NCBI GenBank assembly: GCA_035532555.1
Contig: DATKQS010000009.1
Location: forward strand, 124,001 to 188,000
Length of the DNA: 64,000 nucleotides
DNA from: Thermoplasmata archaeon
GTDB lineage: Archaea; Thermoplasmatota; Thermoplasmata; Lutacidiplasmatales; UBA184
Direction: 5' to 3'
Shown here: piece after piece, positions 51,973-60,139 of the stretch
How the letters are laid out: each line of letters begins with the position of its first letter
How positions within the stretch are numbered: the first letter of the stretch is position 1
Made by a program: the position numbers and the translations under genes
The notes under the pieces: generated by a model
The model's input: only the letters and a program-made list of their open reading frames with translations
Databases searched by the model: none
What the model was told of the DNA's origin: nothing

Positions 51973-52919
51973 GGCGCGCGACGGAAGGCTTCCATGACAT
52001 CGTGCAGGGTCCGAGCGAGGTCGAACTCCGGCGCCCAGTTCGTGGCCTCTTTCAAGCGTCGAGCGTCCCCCACGATGTACGCTTCGTCGGTGGGGCGTAA
52101 CCGAGCGCGGTCCAGCTTCCAGGTCGCCTTCTTCCGGGAGAGGCCGATGAGCTGCTGGAGGATCTGCCGTATGGAGTACTCGCGCCCGCTCGCCATATTG
52201 TAGACCTCGCCCGGTCGGCCGCGTTCGGTGATCGCGGCGATCGCCCGGACCATGTCCCGGACGTCCGTGAAGTCGCGGATCGGCCGCATGTTGCCGATCT
52301 GGACGACGGCCGGGCGTGCCCCGCGCTCGATGGCGACCAGCTGCCGGGCGATGTCGCTCGTGACCTCCCCGGTCTTACCGGGCCCGATCGTGTTGAAGAT
52401 GCGTCCCCGGATCGTCTTCACGCCGTAGTTGACAAAGTACTGGTAGGAGAGCAGGTCCTGCGCGACCTTGCTGACGCCGTAGGCGTGCAGGGGCAGGAGG
52501 GGAGCGGTCTCGGCCGTCGGCGTTGCCGGCCGATGCCCGTGGCCGTACTCCGCGCTCGAGCACGCGATGAAGACCCGGGGGTCGGTGCCGAGCCGGCGTG
52601 CAGATTCGAGGACGTTCAGGGTGCCGCGGATGTTGACCTCGAGCGTCTTCCAGGGTTCTTTCCAGGAGATCGTGGGCAGACTGATCGCCGCCAGGTGGTA
52701 GATGTAGTCCGGTCGAGCGCGACGGAGCACGGTGTCGACGCGTCGCGCATCGGTGACGTCACAATTCCGCGCGTAGTGGGCCCCGGGCACGCGTTGCGCC
52801 ACGGGGATCGGTCCGAGGCTCGCCGCCGTGGTCGAGATCCCTCGGCCCTCGAGGTGGGAGAGGAGGTAGCCGCCGATGAACCCCTCGGCACCGAAGATCA
52901 CTGCGGACTTCTCTGCCAT
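51969..52919 (-). CDS. NAD-dependent sugar epimerase/dehydratase (GDP-6-deoxy-mannose reductase-like)
   Basis: 316 residues, extended SDR. NAD motif FGAEGFIGGYLLSHL, then YHLAAISLPTISWKEPWKTL, catalytic Ser in ACSSAEYGHG and Tyr-x3-Lys in YGVSKVAQDLL. PIRDFTDVRDMVRAIA and GEVYNMASGREYSIRQIL are typical of GDP-mannose 4,6-dehydratase/RMD relatives. The exact sugar is unknown. Coupled to GT2. Confidence 0.85.
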   Translation of the reverse strand: MAEKSAVIFGAEGFIGGYLLSHLEGRGISTTAASLGPIPVAQRVPGAHYARNCDVTDARRVDTVLRRARPDYIYHLAAISLPTISWKEPWKTLEVNIRGTLNVLESARRLGTDPRVFIACSSAEYGHGHRPATPTAETAPLLPLHAYGVSKVAQDLLSYQYFVNYGVKTIRGRIFNTIGPGKTGEVTSDIARQLVAIERGARPAVVQIGNMRPIRDFTDVRDMVRAIAAITERGRPGEVYNMASGREYSIRQILQQLIGLSRKKATWKLDRARLRPTDEAYIVGDARRLKEATNWAPEFDLARTLHDVMEAFRRAP

Positions 52920-53032
52920 CGTCGCCGACCCTCCCGGGGCTCCGTTCGGGTCCGGCCTGTGGGAGGGATCGTTCGGTATAAGGCCGAGCCGTGAGCGCCC
53001 TCACCGGGCCTCCTCGGCCCCCGGTGCGGCCC

Positions 53033-53608
53033 ATGGAGGCTAGGTTTCAAAGGCCCGCGGACCTCCGAGCCCGGGACGATCGGATGCCGGAACCTGGTGC
53101 GGCCTTCCCCCCGCGCGAAGACACCCCACTCGGTCGGTCGCGGTTCGTCGTGAAGTACGGCAAGTTCCTCGTCGTCGGGCTGACCGGATTCGTCGTCAAC
53201 CTGGTCGTCTTCACTCTGGTGCTCGATGCGATCGCCCCGGGCCCATCGTCCGGGTTCTTCGAGAGCATCACGCACTTCCTGACCCAGACCTCATCCAATC
53301 CGGTCGACAGCCTGATCGCGAGCGCGGTCGCGTTCGCCGTCGCCACTCTATGGAACTTCACCCTGAACAATGCATGGACGTTCCGCACGCGCCTGCGCCG
53401 CCGGCACTCCCTCGGCTACCGGCTCGCGCTCTACTTCGGGGTCTCCTTGGGATCGCTCGTGATCAACGAGATCGTGCTCGTGCTCTCGAGCACGACGCTC
53501 CCGCCGCTCTACGGCCAGGGCGTCGGGATCATCGCGGGAAGCCTTGTCGGGTTCCTGGGCAACGCCCGCATTACGTTCGCCGAGGCCGAAGCGGTCGAGC
53601 CGAACTAG
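53033..53608 (+). CDS. GtrA-family membrane protein
   Basis: 191 residues. Four helices: [20 protein letters not shown], a segment around [40 protein letters not shown] and [32 protein letters not shown] is the GtrA signature. GtrA proteins flip or assist use of lipid-linked sugars. ATG 53033 is preferred because TATAAG at 52977 is too close to GTG 52991. It fits the surrounding glycosylation cluster. Confidence 0.82.
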   Translation: MEARFQRPADLRARDDRMPEPGAAFPPREDTPLGRSRFVVKYGKFLVVGLTGFVVNLVVFTLVLDAIAPGPSSGFFESITHFLTQTSSNPVDSLIASAVAFAVATLWNFTLNNAWTFRTRLRRRHSLGYRLALYFGVSLGSLVINEIVLVLSSTTLPPLYGQGVGIIAGSLVGFLGNARITFAEAEAVEPN

Positions 53609-54549
53609 CGCGGCGCCGACGACTCTTCCAAGAAACGCTCCGCATCGAGCGCGGCCATGCACCCGAGTCCCGCGGCCGTGACGGCCTGCCGGTACCGGTG
53701 GTCGTACACGTCGCCCGCCGCAAACACGCCCTCGACGCTCGTGCGGGTGATGTCGTGCGTGCGGATGTATCCCCGCTCGTCCAGGTCGAGCGCCTTGCGG
53801 AACACCTCGGTCGCGGGATCGTGACCGATCGCGACGAACATCCCGTCGGCCCTCAGCTCCCGCGTCTCGCCGGTCCGCACGTTGCGCGTGAGCACACCCC
53901 GGACCGTGTCATCACCCCGGAGGTCGACCACCTCGTGCTCGAGCAGGAAGCCGATCTTGGGGTGGCTCTCGGCGCGGGCCTTCATGATCCGGCTCGCCCG
54001 GAGCGCAGGGCGCCGATGGACGATCGTGACGTGGGACGCGAATTTCGTTAGGAACAGGGCTTCCTCCATGGCGGAGTCTCCGCCACCGACCACGACGAGC
54101 TCTTTGCCTCGGAAGAAGAATCCGTCGCACGTGGCGCAGGCCGAGACCCCGTGACCGCGCAGGCGCTGCTCCGCGGGGAGGCCCAGCCATCGGGCGTTCG
54201 CTCCCGTCGCGACGATCACGGCCCGGGCGCGCACGTCGCCGCGCGAGCCCGTCCGGAGCAGGAAGGGCCTCACACCGAAATCGACGGACGCGACGTGGTC
54301 GTCGATGAACTTCGTCCCGAACCGCGCCGCCTGAGCGCGGAACTTCTCGATGAGCTCGGGGCCCTGGATTCCCTCGGGGAAGCCCGGGTAGTTTTCCACG
54401 TCGGAAGTGATCATGAGCTGGCCACCGGCCGGTACTCCCGCAATGACCAGAGGTTCAAGGTTGGCCCGCGCGGCGTACAGCGCGGCGGTCAGGCCGGCCG
54501 GTCCGCTCCCGATAATGGCGATGCGGACCTCGACCGGTGGGGCAGACAT
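53605..54549 (-). CDS. trxB: Thioredoxin reductase
   Basis: FAD/NAD(P)H disulphide reductase of 314 residues. FAD motif [20 protein letters not shown], redox CATC in [13 protein letters not shown], second nucleotide motif [16 protein letters not shown], and C-terminal [20 protein letters not shown]. The HRRPALRAS loop suggests NADPH-type recognition. It is divergent from nothing close upstream and overlaps gtrA tail-to-tail by 4 bp. Confidence 0.94.
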   Translation of the reverse strand: MSAPPVEVRIAIIGSGPAGLTAALYAARANLEPLVIAGVPAGGQLMITSDVENYPGFPEGIQGPELIEKFRAQAARFGTKFIDDHVASVDFGVRPFLLRTGSRGDVRARAVIVATGANARWLGLPAEQRLRGHGVSACATCDGFFFRGKELVVVGGGDSAMEEALFLTKFASHVTIVHRRPALRASRIMKARAESHPKIGFLLEHEVVDLRGDDTVRGVLTRNVRTGETRELRADGMFVAIGHDPATEVFRKALDLDERGYIRTHDITRTSVEGVFAAGDVYDHRYRQAVTAAGLGCMAALDAERFLEESSAPR

Positions 54550-54599
54550 GGGGATTGGTTCTAGGGAAGCGGAGGATTAAAGGGCCGCCTCTCGAGCGC

Positions 54600-55088
54600 T
54601 CAGAGCTCCGTGTAGCGCGACCGGTGGAACACGAGGGGGGCGGCTTCGACACCGAGCTCCTGGGCAACGACCTCCCCCGCGAACAGGCGGTGGTCCGACA
54701 CGTGGAACTCGGAGACCACCCGGCATTCGAGCGCCCCCAGGGATCCATCGAGGATCGCGGCGCCGGTGACCCCGCGATGGAGGGGAAGGTCCCGAAACTT
54801 CTCCTCCGACGCGAGGGAGAGCGCGAACCGCTCGCTGATCGATCGCTGCTGCGCGCTGAGGAAATTGGCGACGAAGACGCGGCTCTTCGCGACCACCGGG
54901 CAGGTGTCGGCGTCGTCCCCGAGACTGACGAGGAGCGACGGGGGATGGAGCGAGACCGAGAGCAGGCCGTTGACCGTGAGTCCGTAATCCGTTGTGCCGT
55001 CCCGCGTGGTGACGATCGCGACCCCCGTGGGCCAGCGACCCATCAGACGCCGGAAGACGTTCGGGTCGGTGCTCGGCAATCCACTCAT
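54600..55088 (-). CDS. Flavin reductase-like domain protein
   Basis: 162 residues, split-barrel FMN-binding fold: FRRLMGRWPTGVAIVTTRDG, VNGLLSVSLHPPSLLVSL, FVANFLSAQQRSISERFA and a C-terminal LECRVVSEFHVSDHRLFAGE. Such proteins supply reduced FMN to two-component monooxygenases. Here the ATG overlaps the stop of an ABC-2 permease gene (ATGA), an unusual partner. Confidence 0.86.
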   Translation of the reverse strand: MSGLPSTDPNVFRRLMGRWPTGVAIVTTRDGTTDYGLTVNGLLSVSLHPPSLLVSLGDDADTCPVVAKSRVFVANFLSAQQRSISERFALSLASEEKFRDLPLHRGVTGAAILDGSLGALECRVVSEFHVSDHRLFAGEVVAQELGVEAAPLVFHRSRYTEL

Positions 55089-56203
55089 TCGTCTCTCCAC
55101 TTGAAGAAGTAGATCGCGAGGGCGAAAACGATAACGGCCCCGATCAGGACGACCGCGAGATCCCCGATCGCCCGTGGGATGTTGTTGAACAGGAGCACTT
55201 GGTTCATTCCGTCGATCACGTAGTACAGCGGGAGGACCTTCGCCACCAGCTGGAGCCCGGGCGAGAACGAGGATACCGGGAAGAACGTCCCGGCCAGGAA
55301 CATCATGGGGAACGTGATGACGTTCCCGATTACGGCCGCGGTCTCGGGCGTCTTCGACACGGTCCCGGCGAGCATACCGAGCGAAACGAAGAACAGCGGG
55401 CCCACGATCAGGAAGGGCACCAACCAGATGCTGAAGGTGACGTGGGCGCCGAAGATCTCCGATCCGATAGCGAGCATGAGCGCGGCCGAGGCGAACGTGA
55501 GCATCGTGTACCAAATGAACCGCGATGCGAGCCACTCTCCCCGCGTGAGCGGCGTGAGCGACAGCTGCCGGAACAGGCCGTCCTTGCGATAGCTGGCGGT
55601 GACATCGACCATCGAGAACATGGGGCTGGTCAGGATCGAGAATCCGATCAGCCCCGGGACGAGGTAATCGATGTACGTGTAGACCTGGCTACCCACGTTC
55701 AGGCTGCTGGCACCGATGACCGGCGTGCAGTTCCCACTCGAGTTGCCCGCGCAGGCCGCCTGGAGGTTGAACGCGCTGATGACGCCCTGGAGCGCTCCGG
55801 CGGCCGTCCCAGCCGACGAGGCGTCCTGGGGATTGGTGTAGAGGATGACCTTGACGGGGCGATGCGCGGTGAAGTTCTGGCCGAATCCTTGAGGGATCAC
55901 GAGGCCGGCGGAATCTCCGTTCTGGCCGAGATACGTTGAGAGGTTGCCGACCGAGGCTCCGACGACCTGGACCTGAACCAAGTGGGTCTCGTTGAGCGCC
56001 CGGAGGAACGCCACGCTCGTAGAGCTGTGGTCGAAGTCCTGGGCGTACAACGTCACGGTCGTCGCCCCCGTACTGGCGAAGATCAACCCGAAGAGCAGGA
56101 TCAGGATGATCGGGAAGATCAACGAGAAGAACAGGGCGATCGGGTTCCGTACGTAACCATGGGCGACGATGGAGAGGTCCCCACCGATCCGCCGCGGGTT
56201 CAC
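55085..56203 (-). CDS. ABC-2 type exporter permease
   Basis: 372 residues from GTG 56203. One N-terminal helix (ALFFSLIFPIILILLFGLIF), a large extracytoplasmic domain (~45-185) with sequons and a cysteine pair (AACAGNSSGNC), then five helices, e.g. VPGLIGFSILTSPMFSMVDV and GNVITFPMMFLAGTFFPVSS. This is the DrrB/NodJ-like ABC-2 layout. It is coupled to the ATPase gene by GTGA. Confidence 0.9.
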   Translation of the reverse strand: MNPRRIGGDLSIVAHGYVRNPIALFFSLIFPIILILLFGLIFASTGATTVTLYAQDFDHSSTSVAFLRALNETHLVQVQVVGASVGNLSTYLGQNGDSAGLVIPQGFGQNFTAHRPVKVILYTNPQDASSAGTAAGALQGVISAFNLQAACAGNSSGNCTPVIGASSLNVGSQVYTYIDYLVPGLIGFSILTSPMFSMVDVTASYRKDGLFRQLSLTPLTRGEWLASRFIWYTMLTFASAALMLAIGSEIFGAHVTFSIWLVPFLIVGPLFFVSLGMLAGTVSKTPETAAVIGNVITFPMMFLAGTFFPVSSFSPGLQLVAKVLPLYYVIDGMNQVLLFNNIPRAIGDLAVVLIGAVIVFALAIYFFKWRDE

Positions 56204-57147
56204 GGAGCGCCCCCGGCGGTCGGAGCCGCGGACTTGAGGACTCCTTCATCCATCTGGCCAACGAGGTGCACGAAGACGTCCTCGAGCGTGTCCCGTTCCG
56301 TGGCAAACCCGTTCCACGGGAACCCGCTCGCATCGATGACCGACAATATTCGCAGGGCGTCCCCCTTCTCTCGGAGAGCGATTTCGAGCCGGCCGGACTC
56401 GTAGCGGACCGCGATCCCCAACTTCTGGCGCACGTATTCCGCGAGCTCGGGAGATCCCTGGACCCGCAGGCGCTCCGGGCCGCCGTAGGTCTCGATGATC
56501 TCCCGTGGGGTTCCGCGGGCCACGATCCGCCCGTGGTTGATGATCGCGACCTGGTCGGCGAGGAGCTCGGCCTCCTCCAGGTAGTGCGTCGTGAGGAAGA
56601 CCGTTCGACCGTCGCGCTTCAGGTCCCGGACGACCTTCCAGATCGCACGTCGCGCATGGGGATCGAGTCCGGTGGTCGGTTCGTCCAAGAAGCACACACG
56701 AGGCTCGTCGACCAGGGAGAGCGCGAGGCCGAGCTTCTGCTTCTGACCGCCGGACAGGGTGTCGAAGCGCGAATTCGCCTTGTCCGTGAGCTGCACCTGA
56801 TCCAGGAGCGCCGCGGGATCGGGCTGCTTGCCGAAGAGCCGACCGTAGTACACGATCGCTTCCTTCGGGGTGACCTTCTCGAAGAAGCGGAACTCCTGGG
56901 GGATCACCCCGATCTGGTGATGCAGCTCCCGCCCGTCGGTCCACGGATCGAGGCCCAGCACGCGGATTTCTCCGGAGGTACGGCGTCGGAGTCCTTCGAG
57001 CATCTCCGTCGTCGTGGTCTTGCCGGCCCCGTTGGGACCGAGGAAGGCGAACACAGAGCCCTCCGGAACATCGAAGTCGATGCCATCGACGGCCGCGAGG
57101 GAGTCGTAGCGTTTGACGAGCTCACGCACCTCGATCGCATTCGACAT
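56200..57147 (-). CDS. ABC transporter ATP-binding protein (ABC-2/DrrA type)
   Basis: 315 residues. Walker A GPNGAGKTTT, Q loop VIPQEFRFF, signature LSGGQKQKLGLA, Walker B VCFLDEPTTGLDPHARR, switch His in TTHYLEEAE. The C-terminal ~90 residues are the DrrA-type extension with DTLEDVFVHLVG. It powers the permease encoded next. ATG 57147 follows the palindrome GGTTATGTAACC at 57169. Confidence 0.93.
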   Translation of the reverse strand: MSNAIEVRELVKRYDSLAAVDGIDFDVPEGSVFAFLGPNGAGKTTTTEMLEGLRRRTSGEIRVLGLDPWTDGRELHHQIGVIPQEFRFFEKVTPKEAIVYYGRLFGKQPDPAALLDQVQLTDKANSRFDTLSGGQKQKLGLALSLVDEPRVCFLDEPTTGLDPHARRAIWKVVRDLKRDGRTVFLTTHYLEEAELLADQVAIINHGRIVARGTPREIIETYGGPERLRVQGSPELAEYVRQKLGIAVRYESGRLEIALREKGDALRILSVIDASGFPWNGFATERDTLEDVFVHLVGQMDEGVLKSAAPTAGGAP

Positions 57148-57168
57148 CCTCCTCGCCGTGCGACGCTC

Positions 57169-57180
57169 GGTTATGTAACC
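57169..57180. promoter_or_regulatory. 12-bp palindrome upstream of the ABC exporter operon
   Basis: GGTTATGTAACC is a perfect inverted repeat 22-33 bp ahead of the ATPase ATG, the place expected for the TATA box. It could be both a promoter element and a regulator site. Confidence 0.4.
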
Positions 57181-57402
57181 TGCGGACGATCCCCGAGGGA
57201 ACAATCGTCAGCACGAGCGCCGGGGCTCCAGCGGCCCGGAAGGGCCGCCGGAGTGGGCAGGGCATCGTCAGCGGAGGCGGAAGACGCAGGGACAGAGCGC
57301 GGAGGGCTTCGGCCATGGCCCGAGGGCCACCTGGTGCACCTGCCTCACCGCGCCAGTCGCGGAGGCCGCGAGGGTCTCGCTCCATCCGTCCCTGGTCGTC
57401 AC

Positions 57403-57409
57403 AAAAAAA
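57403..57409 (-). terminator. Oligo-T terminator after the DUF6293 gene
   Basis: Seven A on the plus strand give a T7 run on the minus strand ~45 bp after the TAA of the DUF6293 gene, the usual archaeal terminator. The remainder of the 57148-57452 gap holds the palindromes listed separately and no gene I can support. Confidence 0.5.
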
Positions 57410-57424
57410 GGAACGCATCCGGAG

Positions 57425-57462
57425 TAGTTAACTATTGTAACGTTAAACTCGCTTAATGAGTT
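57425..57462. repeat. AT-rich palindrome cluster
   Basis: In a GC-rich setting, three symmetric elements occur in 38 bp: TAGTTAACTA (57425-57434), TAACGTTA (57438-57445), and AACTC-N7-GAGTT (to 57462), the last overlapping the TAA of the DUF6293 gene. They may be a regulator-binding or 3'-end element. Confidence 0.45.
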
Positions 57463-58277
57463 AAATCAGCCCCTGTCCCTCGAGAGCCGAACAGGACGAG
57501 GGCGACCTTTCCTTGCTCGGTCAGCCGGACCCGTCCCCGCGGCCCGGTACCCTCGATTCGGACGAACCCCCATCGCTGCTCGAGCGGTTCGAGCCGGCGG
57601 CGAAGACGCCCATGCTGAGCCTGGGGGGTGAGCCCGCCGCCCTCGAGACCCGTTGCGTCGAGGCCGAGCTCCCGGAGGAGCTCGCGCTTGCGAAGTGCCC
57701 CCCCTCGCCGGTCGAGGGCGTCGAGCACCTCGACGAGTTCGGATCCCGGCGCGCGCAGCTCGTAGACCCCCACGGGATCGATGCCGCTGACGACGTCGTT
57801 GACGGGTCGCACGCGGGGGGTGCGATTGGAGTACCACGAGCGGGAGACCCGAACGTAGTACGGCTCTCCCTTCCATAACATGCATGAGAGGGTTCCCGCG
57901 ATCGACGTGATCTTGGTCCCGGTCGAGACGTTCACCCGGATCGGAACGACCGACGCGTCGTGGCGGTCGAGTCGCCGCTCCGACTCAAAGATTTGCCGGA
58001 ACGCCCCGAGCGCTCCGAACACGTCCCATATCTCCGTCGGCGTCACCTGGACGTCCACGGGCCACGGGGCGGCACGCAGGCGCCGCACCACGGCATCGAC
58101 GAACGGTTGCGCGGCGTCGCGCTCGGAGCGCGTCAACAAGTAGACGCGATCAGCGCGATCGGAGAGGATCGGTTCGGTGATGCGCTCAACCTCGAAGCCC
58201 ACGGGGGCGACGTGGATCCGTGCGCGCGGGTCACCGATGGGAGTCCGCGGGATCGAGCGCGTCGAGCGTCTCGGCAC
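57453..58277 (-). CDS. DUF6293 / HFX_2341-family regulator (CARF-like sensor plus winged helix)
   Basis: About 274 residues. The N-terminal domain begins RIHVAPVGFEVERITEPILS with RADRVYLLTRSERDAAQPF and VNVSTGTKITSIAGTLSCML, matching archaeal DUF6293, which has a CARF-like Rossmann fold. The C-terminal ~80 residues (LRKRELLRELGLDATG, GRLRRRLEPLEQRWGFVRIE, GRVRLTEQGKVAL) form a winged helix. GTG 58277 is the nearest plausible start, about 19 codons before the domain. Ligand and targets are unknown. Confidence 0.75.
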   Translation of the reverse strand: MPRRSTRSIPRTPIGDPRARIHVAPVGFEVERITEPILSDRADRVYLLTRSERDAAQPFVDAVVRRLRAAPWPVDVQVTPTEIWDVFGALGAFRQIFESERRLDRHDASVVPIRVNVSTGTKITSIAGTLSCMLWKGEPYYVRVSRSWYSNRTPRVRPVNDVVSGIDPVGVYELRAPGSELVEVLDALDRRGGALRKRELLRELGLDATGLEGGGLTPQAQHGRLRRRLEPLEQRWGFVRIEGTGPRGRVRLTEQGKVALVLFGSRGTGADLTH

Positions 58278-58430
58278 GGCGGACGGAACACGATGAGTCG
58301 GATGAACTTGCGGGGTCCGACGGGCCGGGTTGCCTTGCACGAGGGGTCCTTGCACGCGTTGCAACACGGCAGCTGGGACGAAAGGTGATATCGCCCCGGA
58401 CCCCGCCCTGCCTCCCCGAGTCAGATCCCG

Positions 58431-59393
58431 ATGGCCGTACCGCTCGCCGCCGCACTTCGCTCGACCCCGCTCTTCTTCGAGCCCGTCCCGCCCGGTGCCC
58501 GCATGAGCGCCGAGCGTGCGGCGAAGCAGCTCGCCGCGGTCGTGGACGTCATCCGAGCCGTCCCGCGCATCGATGCGGTGGACGTGCCCGAACTCGTGGA
58601 CGAGAACCACGAAGGACGTCCGTACTACCGGACGGGGGATCCCCGCGAGTACGCGCGACGGATCCACGAGAACACGGGGCGCGAGGTCATCGTCAACAAG
58701 GTCGTGGCCCACCTCGCGACCCCGGAGGCCGTGGCCGAGTGGGCCCAGGAAACGGTCGCCCGGGGAATCCGACACGTGGTTCTGGTCGGCGGCACGAGTC
58801 GGTACATCCCCTACCCCGGACCGACCGTCATCGAAGCGAACCGACTTTGTTTGCCAATCTTCCAGGACGTGCGGGGGAGCCTGGGCAACATCACGATCCC
58901 TCAGAGGGTCGGCGAAGCGCATCGGATGCTTGCGAAGACGCGCGCCGGCGCTTCCTTCTTCACGACCCAGATCCTCTTCGACGCCACGGCCGCGAGCGGG
59001 ATGATCGAGGAGTATGACCGTTTGTGCCGGGAGGCGAAGCTCGCTCCCGCTGCGGTCCTCCTCAGCGTCGCCCCCCTCGGGGACGATAGCGACGTGGAAT
59101 TCGCCCGTTGGTTGGGCGCCGAAGTATCCGAGGCGGCCGAACAGGAGATCCTCTCGGGCCCCGAGTCGGAGGCCGGATCTCGCAGCGTGACCCAGGCGCT
59201 ACGTCTCTGGTCGACGGTCGATCAGGTACGTCGAAAGCACGGTCTCTCGGTCCCGCTGGGCGTGAACGTCGAACAGATCACGACCCGGCACCTTCCGCAC
59301 GCGGAGGAGATGCTTCGAGCGTTCGCCGACGTCCTCCCTCGGGAGGAATCCCCTTCGGGCGCATCGAGGACCCCGGACCCACTTCGCTCCTAG
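58431..59393 (+). CDS. Methylenetetrahydrofolate reductase-like protein
   Basis: 320 residues, TIM-barrel of the MTHFR superfamily. FFEPVPPGARMSAERAAKQL, VDVPELVDENHEGRPYYRTG, VLVGGTSRYIPYPGPTVIEA, NITIPQRVGEAHRMLAKTRA and SFFTTQILFDATAASGMIEE match archaeal MetF-like proteins. Archaea using methanopterin-type C1 carriers often have such divergent members, so the real cofactor and donor are open. It is divergent from the DUF6293 regulator. Confidence 0.8.
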   Translation: MAVPLAAALRSTPLFFEPVPPGARMSAERAAKQLAAVVDVIRAVPRIDAVDVPELVDENHEGRPYYRTGDPREYARRIHENTGREVIVNKVVAHLATPEAVAEWAQETVARGIRHVVLVGGTSRYIPYPGPTVIEANRLCLPIFQDVRGSLGNITIPQRVGEAHRMLAKTRAGASFFTTQILFDATAASGMIEEYDRLCREAKLAPAAVLLSVAPLGDDSDVEFARWLGAEVSEAAEQEILSGPESEAGSRSVTQALRLWSTVDQVRRKHGLSVPLGVNVEQITTRHLPHAEEMLRAFADVLPREESPSGASRTPDPLRS

Positions 59394-60040
59394 CCGAGCG
59401 CGTGCGAGAGGGCGTCGATCGCCTCGCTCATGTCGTCCCGTTCGAGCACGAAGATCGTGTCCGTGTAGCACGACATCGCCTGGACGATGTTGATTGAACG
59501 CGTGGAGAGAACGCTCGTGAGCCGGGCAAGGAGCCCTGGGGTCTCCTCGATGCTCTCCGGGCTCGTGACCGCGAGCTCGACCAGTCCTCTTCGAACGGAG
59601 ATGATCTGCGACTCGCGCAGCTTCCGTGTGAAGCGCGGGACCGAGTCCTCGTCGATCACAATCACCGTCCCTCGCGAGACTTGGATCAACCGGCAGATGG
59701 AATTCTCATCGAGGATCTCTTCGACGACGTCCCCGAGACGTCGGAGCACGTCGACTCCCTGGTCGACGGTGATGGTGGCCACCTTACTCCGGGTCTCGAT
59801 GCGGCTCTTGCTGAGGACGCGGCGGACCGTCTTCTCCCGAGACTCGTGGTTGGGTCCGAGCGGGAAACGGCGGCATGCCGCCACGATCGCCTCCAGGTGC
59901 TCGGTGCCGATCTCCTCCCCGATCTTTCGCGCGATCGCGGAGTGATTGGCGATCCCGAGACGGAGCGCCTCGGTCACCGCGGGCCGGGCATCGATCCATT
60001 CCCGGACCGCACGAGCGGTCGTTCGGTCGCTATTCGACAT
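59390..60040 (-). CDS. HTH-ACT regulator of amino-acid metabolism (COG2150-like)
   Basis: 216 residues. N-terminal helices (ARAVREWIDARPAVTEALRL, GIANHSAIARKIGEEIG) form a predicted DNA-binding region. A middle domain reads VATITVDQGVDVLRRLGDVV and a C-terminal ACT domain reads TPGLLARLTSVLSTRSINIV. It is divergent from argG across ~100 bp with repeated CGACATA elements, so it probably senses an amino acid (arginine, lysine or precursor) and regulates the arg operon. Confidence 0.82.
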   Translation of the reverse strand: MSNSDRTTARAVREWIDARPAVTEALRLGIANHSAIARKIGEEIGTEHLEAIVAACRRFPLGPNHESREKTVRRVLSKSRIETRSKVATITVDQGVDVLRRLGDVVEEILDENSICRLIQVSRGTVIVIDEDSVPRFTRKLRESQIISVRRGLVELAVTSPESIEETPGLLARLTSVLSTRSINIVQAMSCYTDTIFVLERDDMSEAIDALSHALG

Positions 60041-60102
60041 AGTGTCTGAAATCCGACATATAAGTCCGGCTTGTCCAATCACGGTCAAATGGTACTTATA
60101 GG
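60035..60102. promoter_or_regulatory. Divergent promoter region of regulator and argG
   Basis: ATATAAG (60058-60064) lies ~20 bp ahead of the regulator ATG on the minus strand. CTTATAGG (60095-60102) precedes argG by ~40 bp. CGACATA occurs at 60035 and 60054, a 19-bp spacing close to two helical turns, overlapping the regulator start and its TATA box, consistent with autoregulation. Confidence 0.45.
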
Positions 60103-60139
60103 CGTCCCTTGCTTCATCGTCTTGTCGAAGCCCCACGAA

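Noticed and set aside
57122-57418. 98-codon minus-strand frame in the gap before the ABC operon
   Set aside because: Low-complexity Arg/Pro/Gly composition, no promoter spacing, overlaps the ABC ATPase start.
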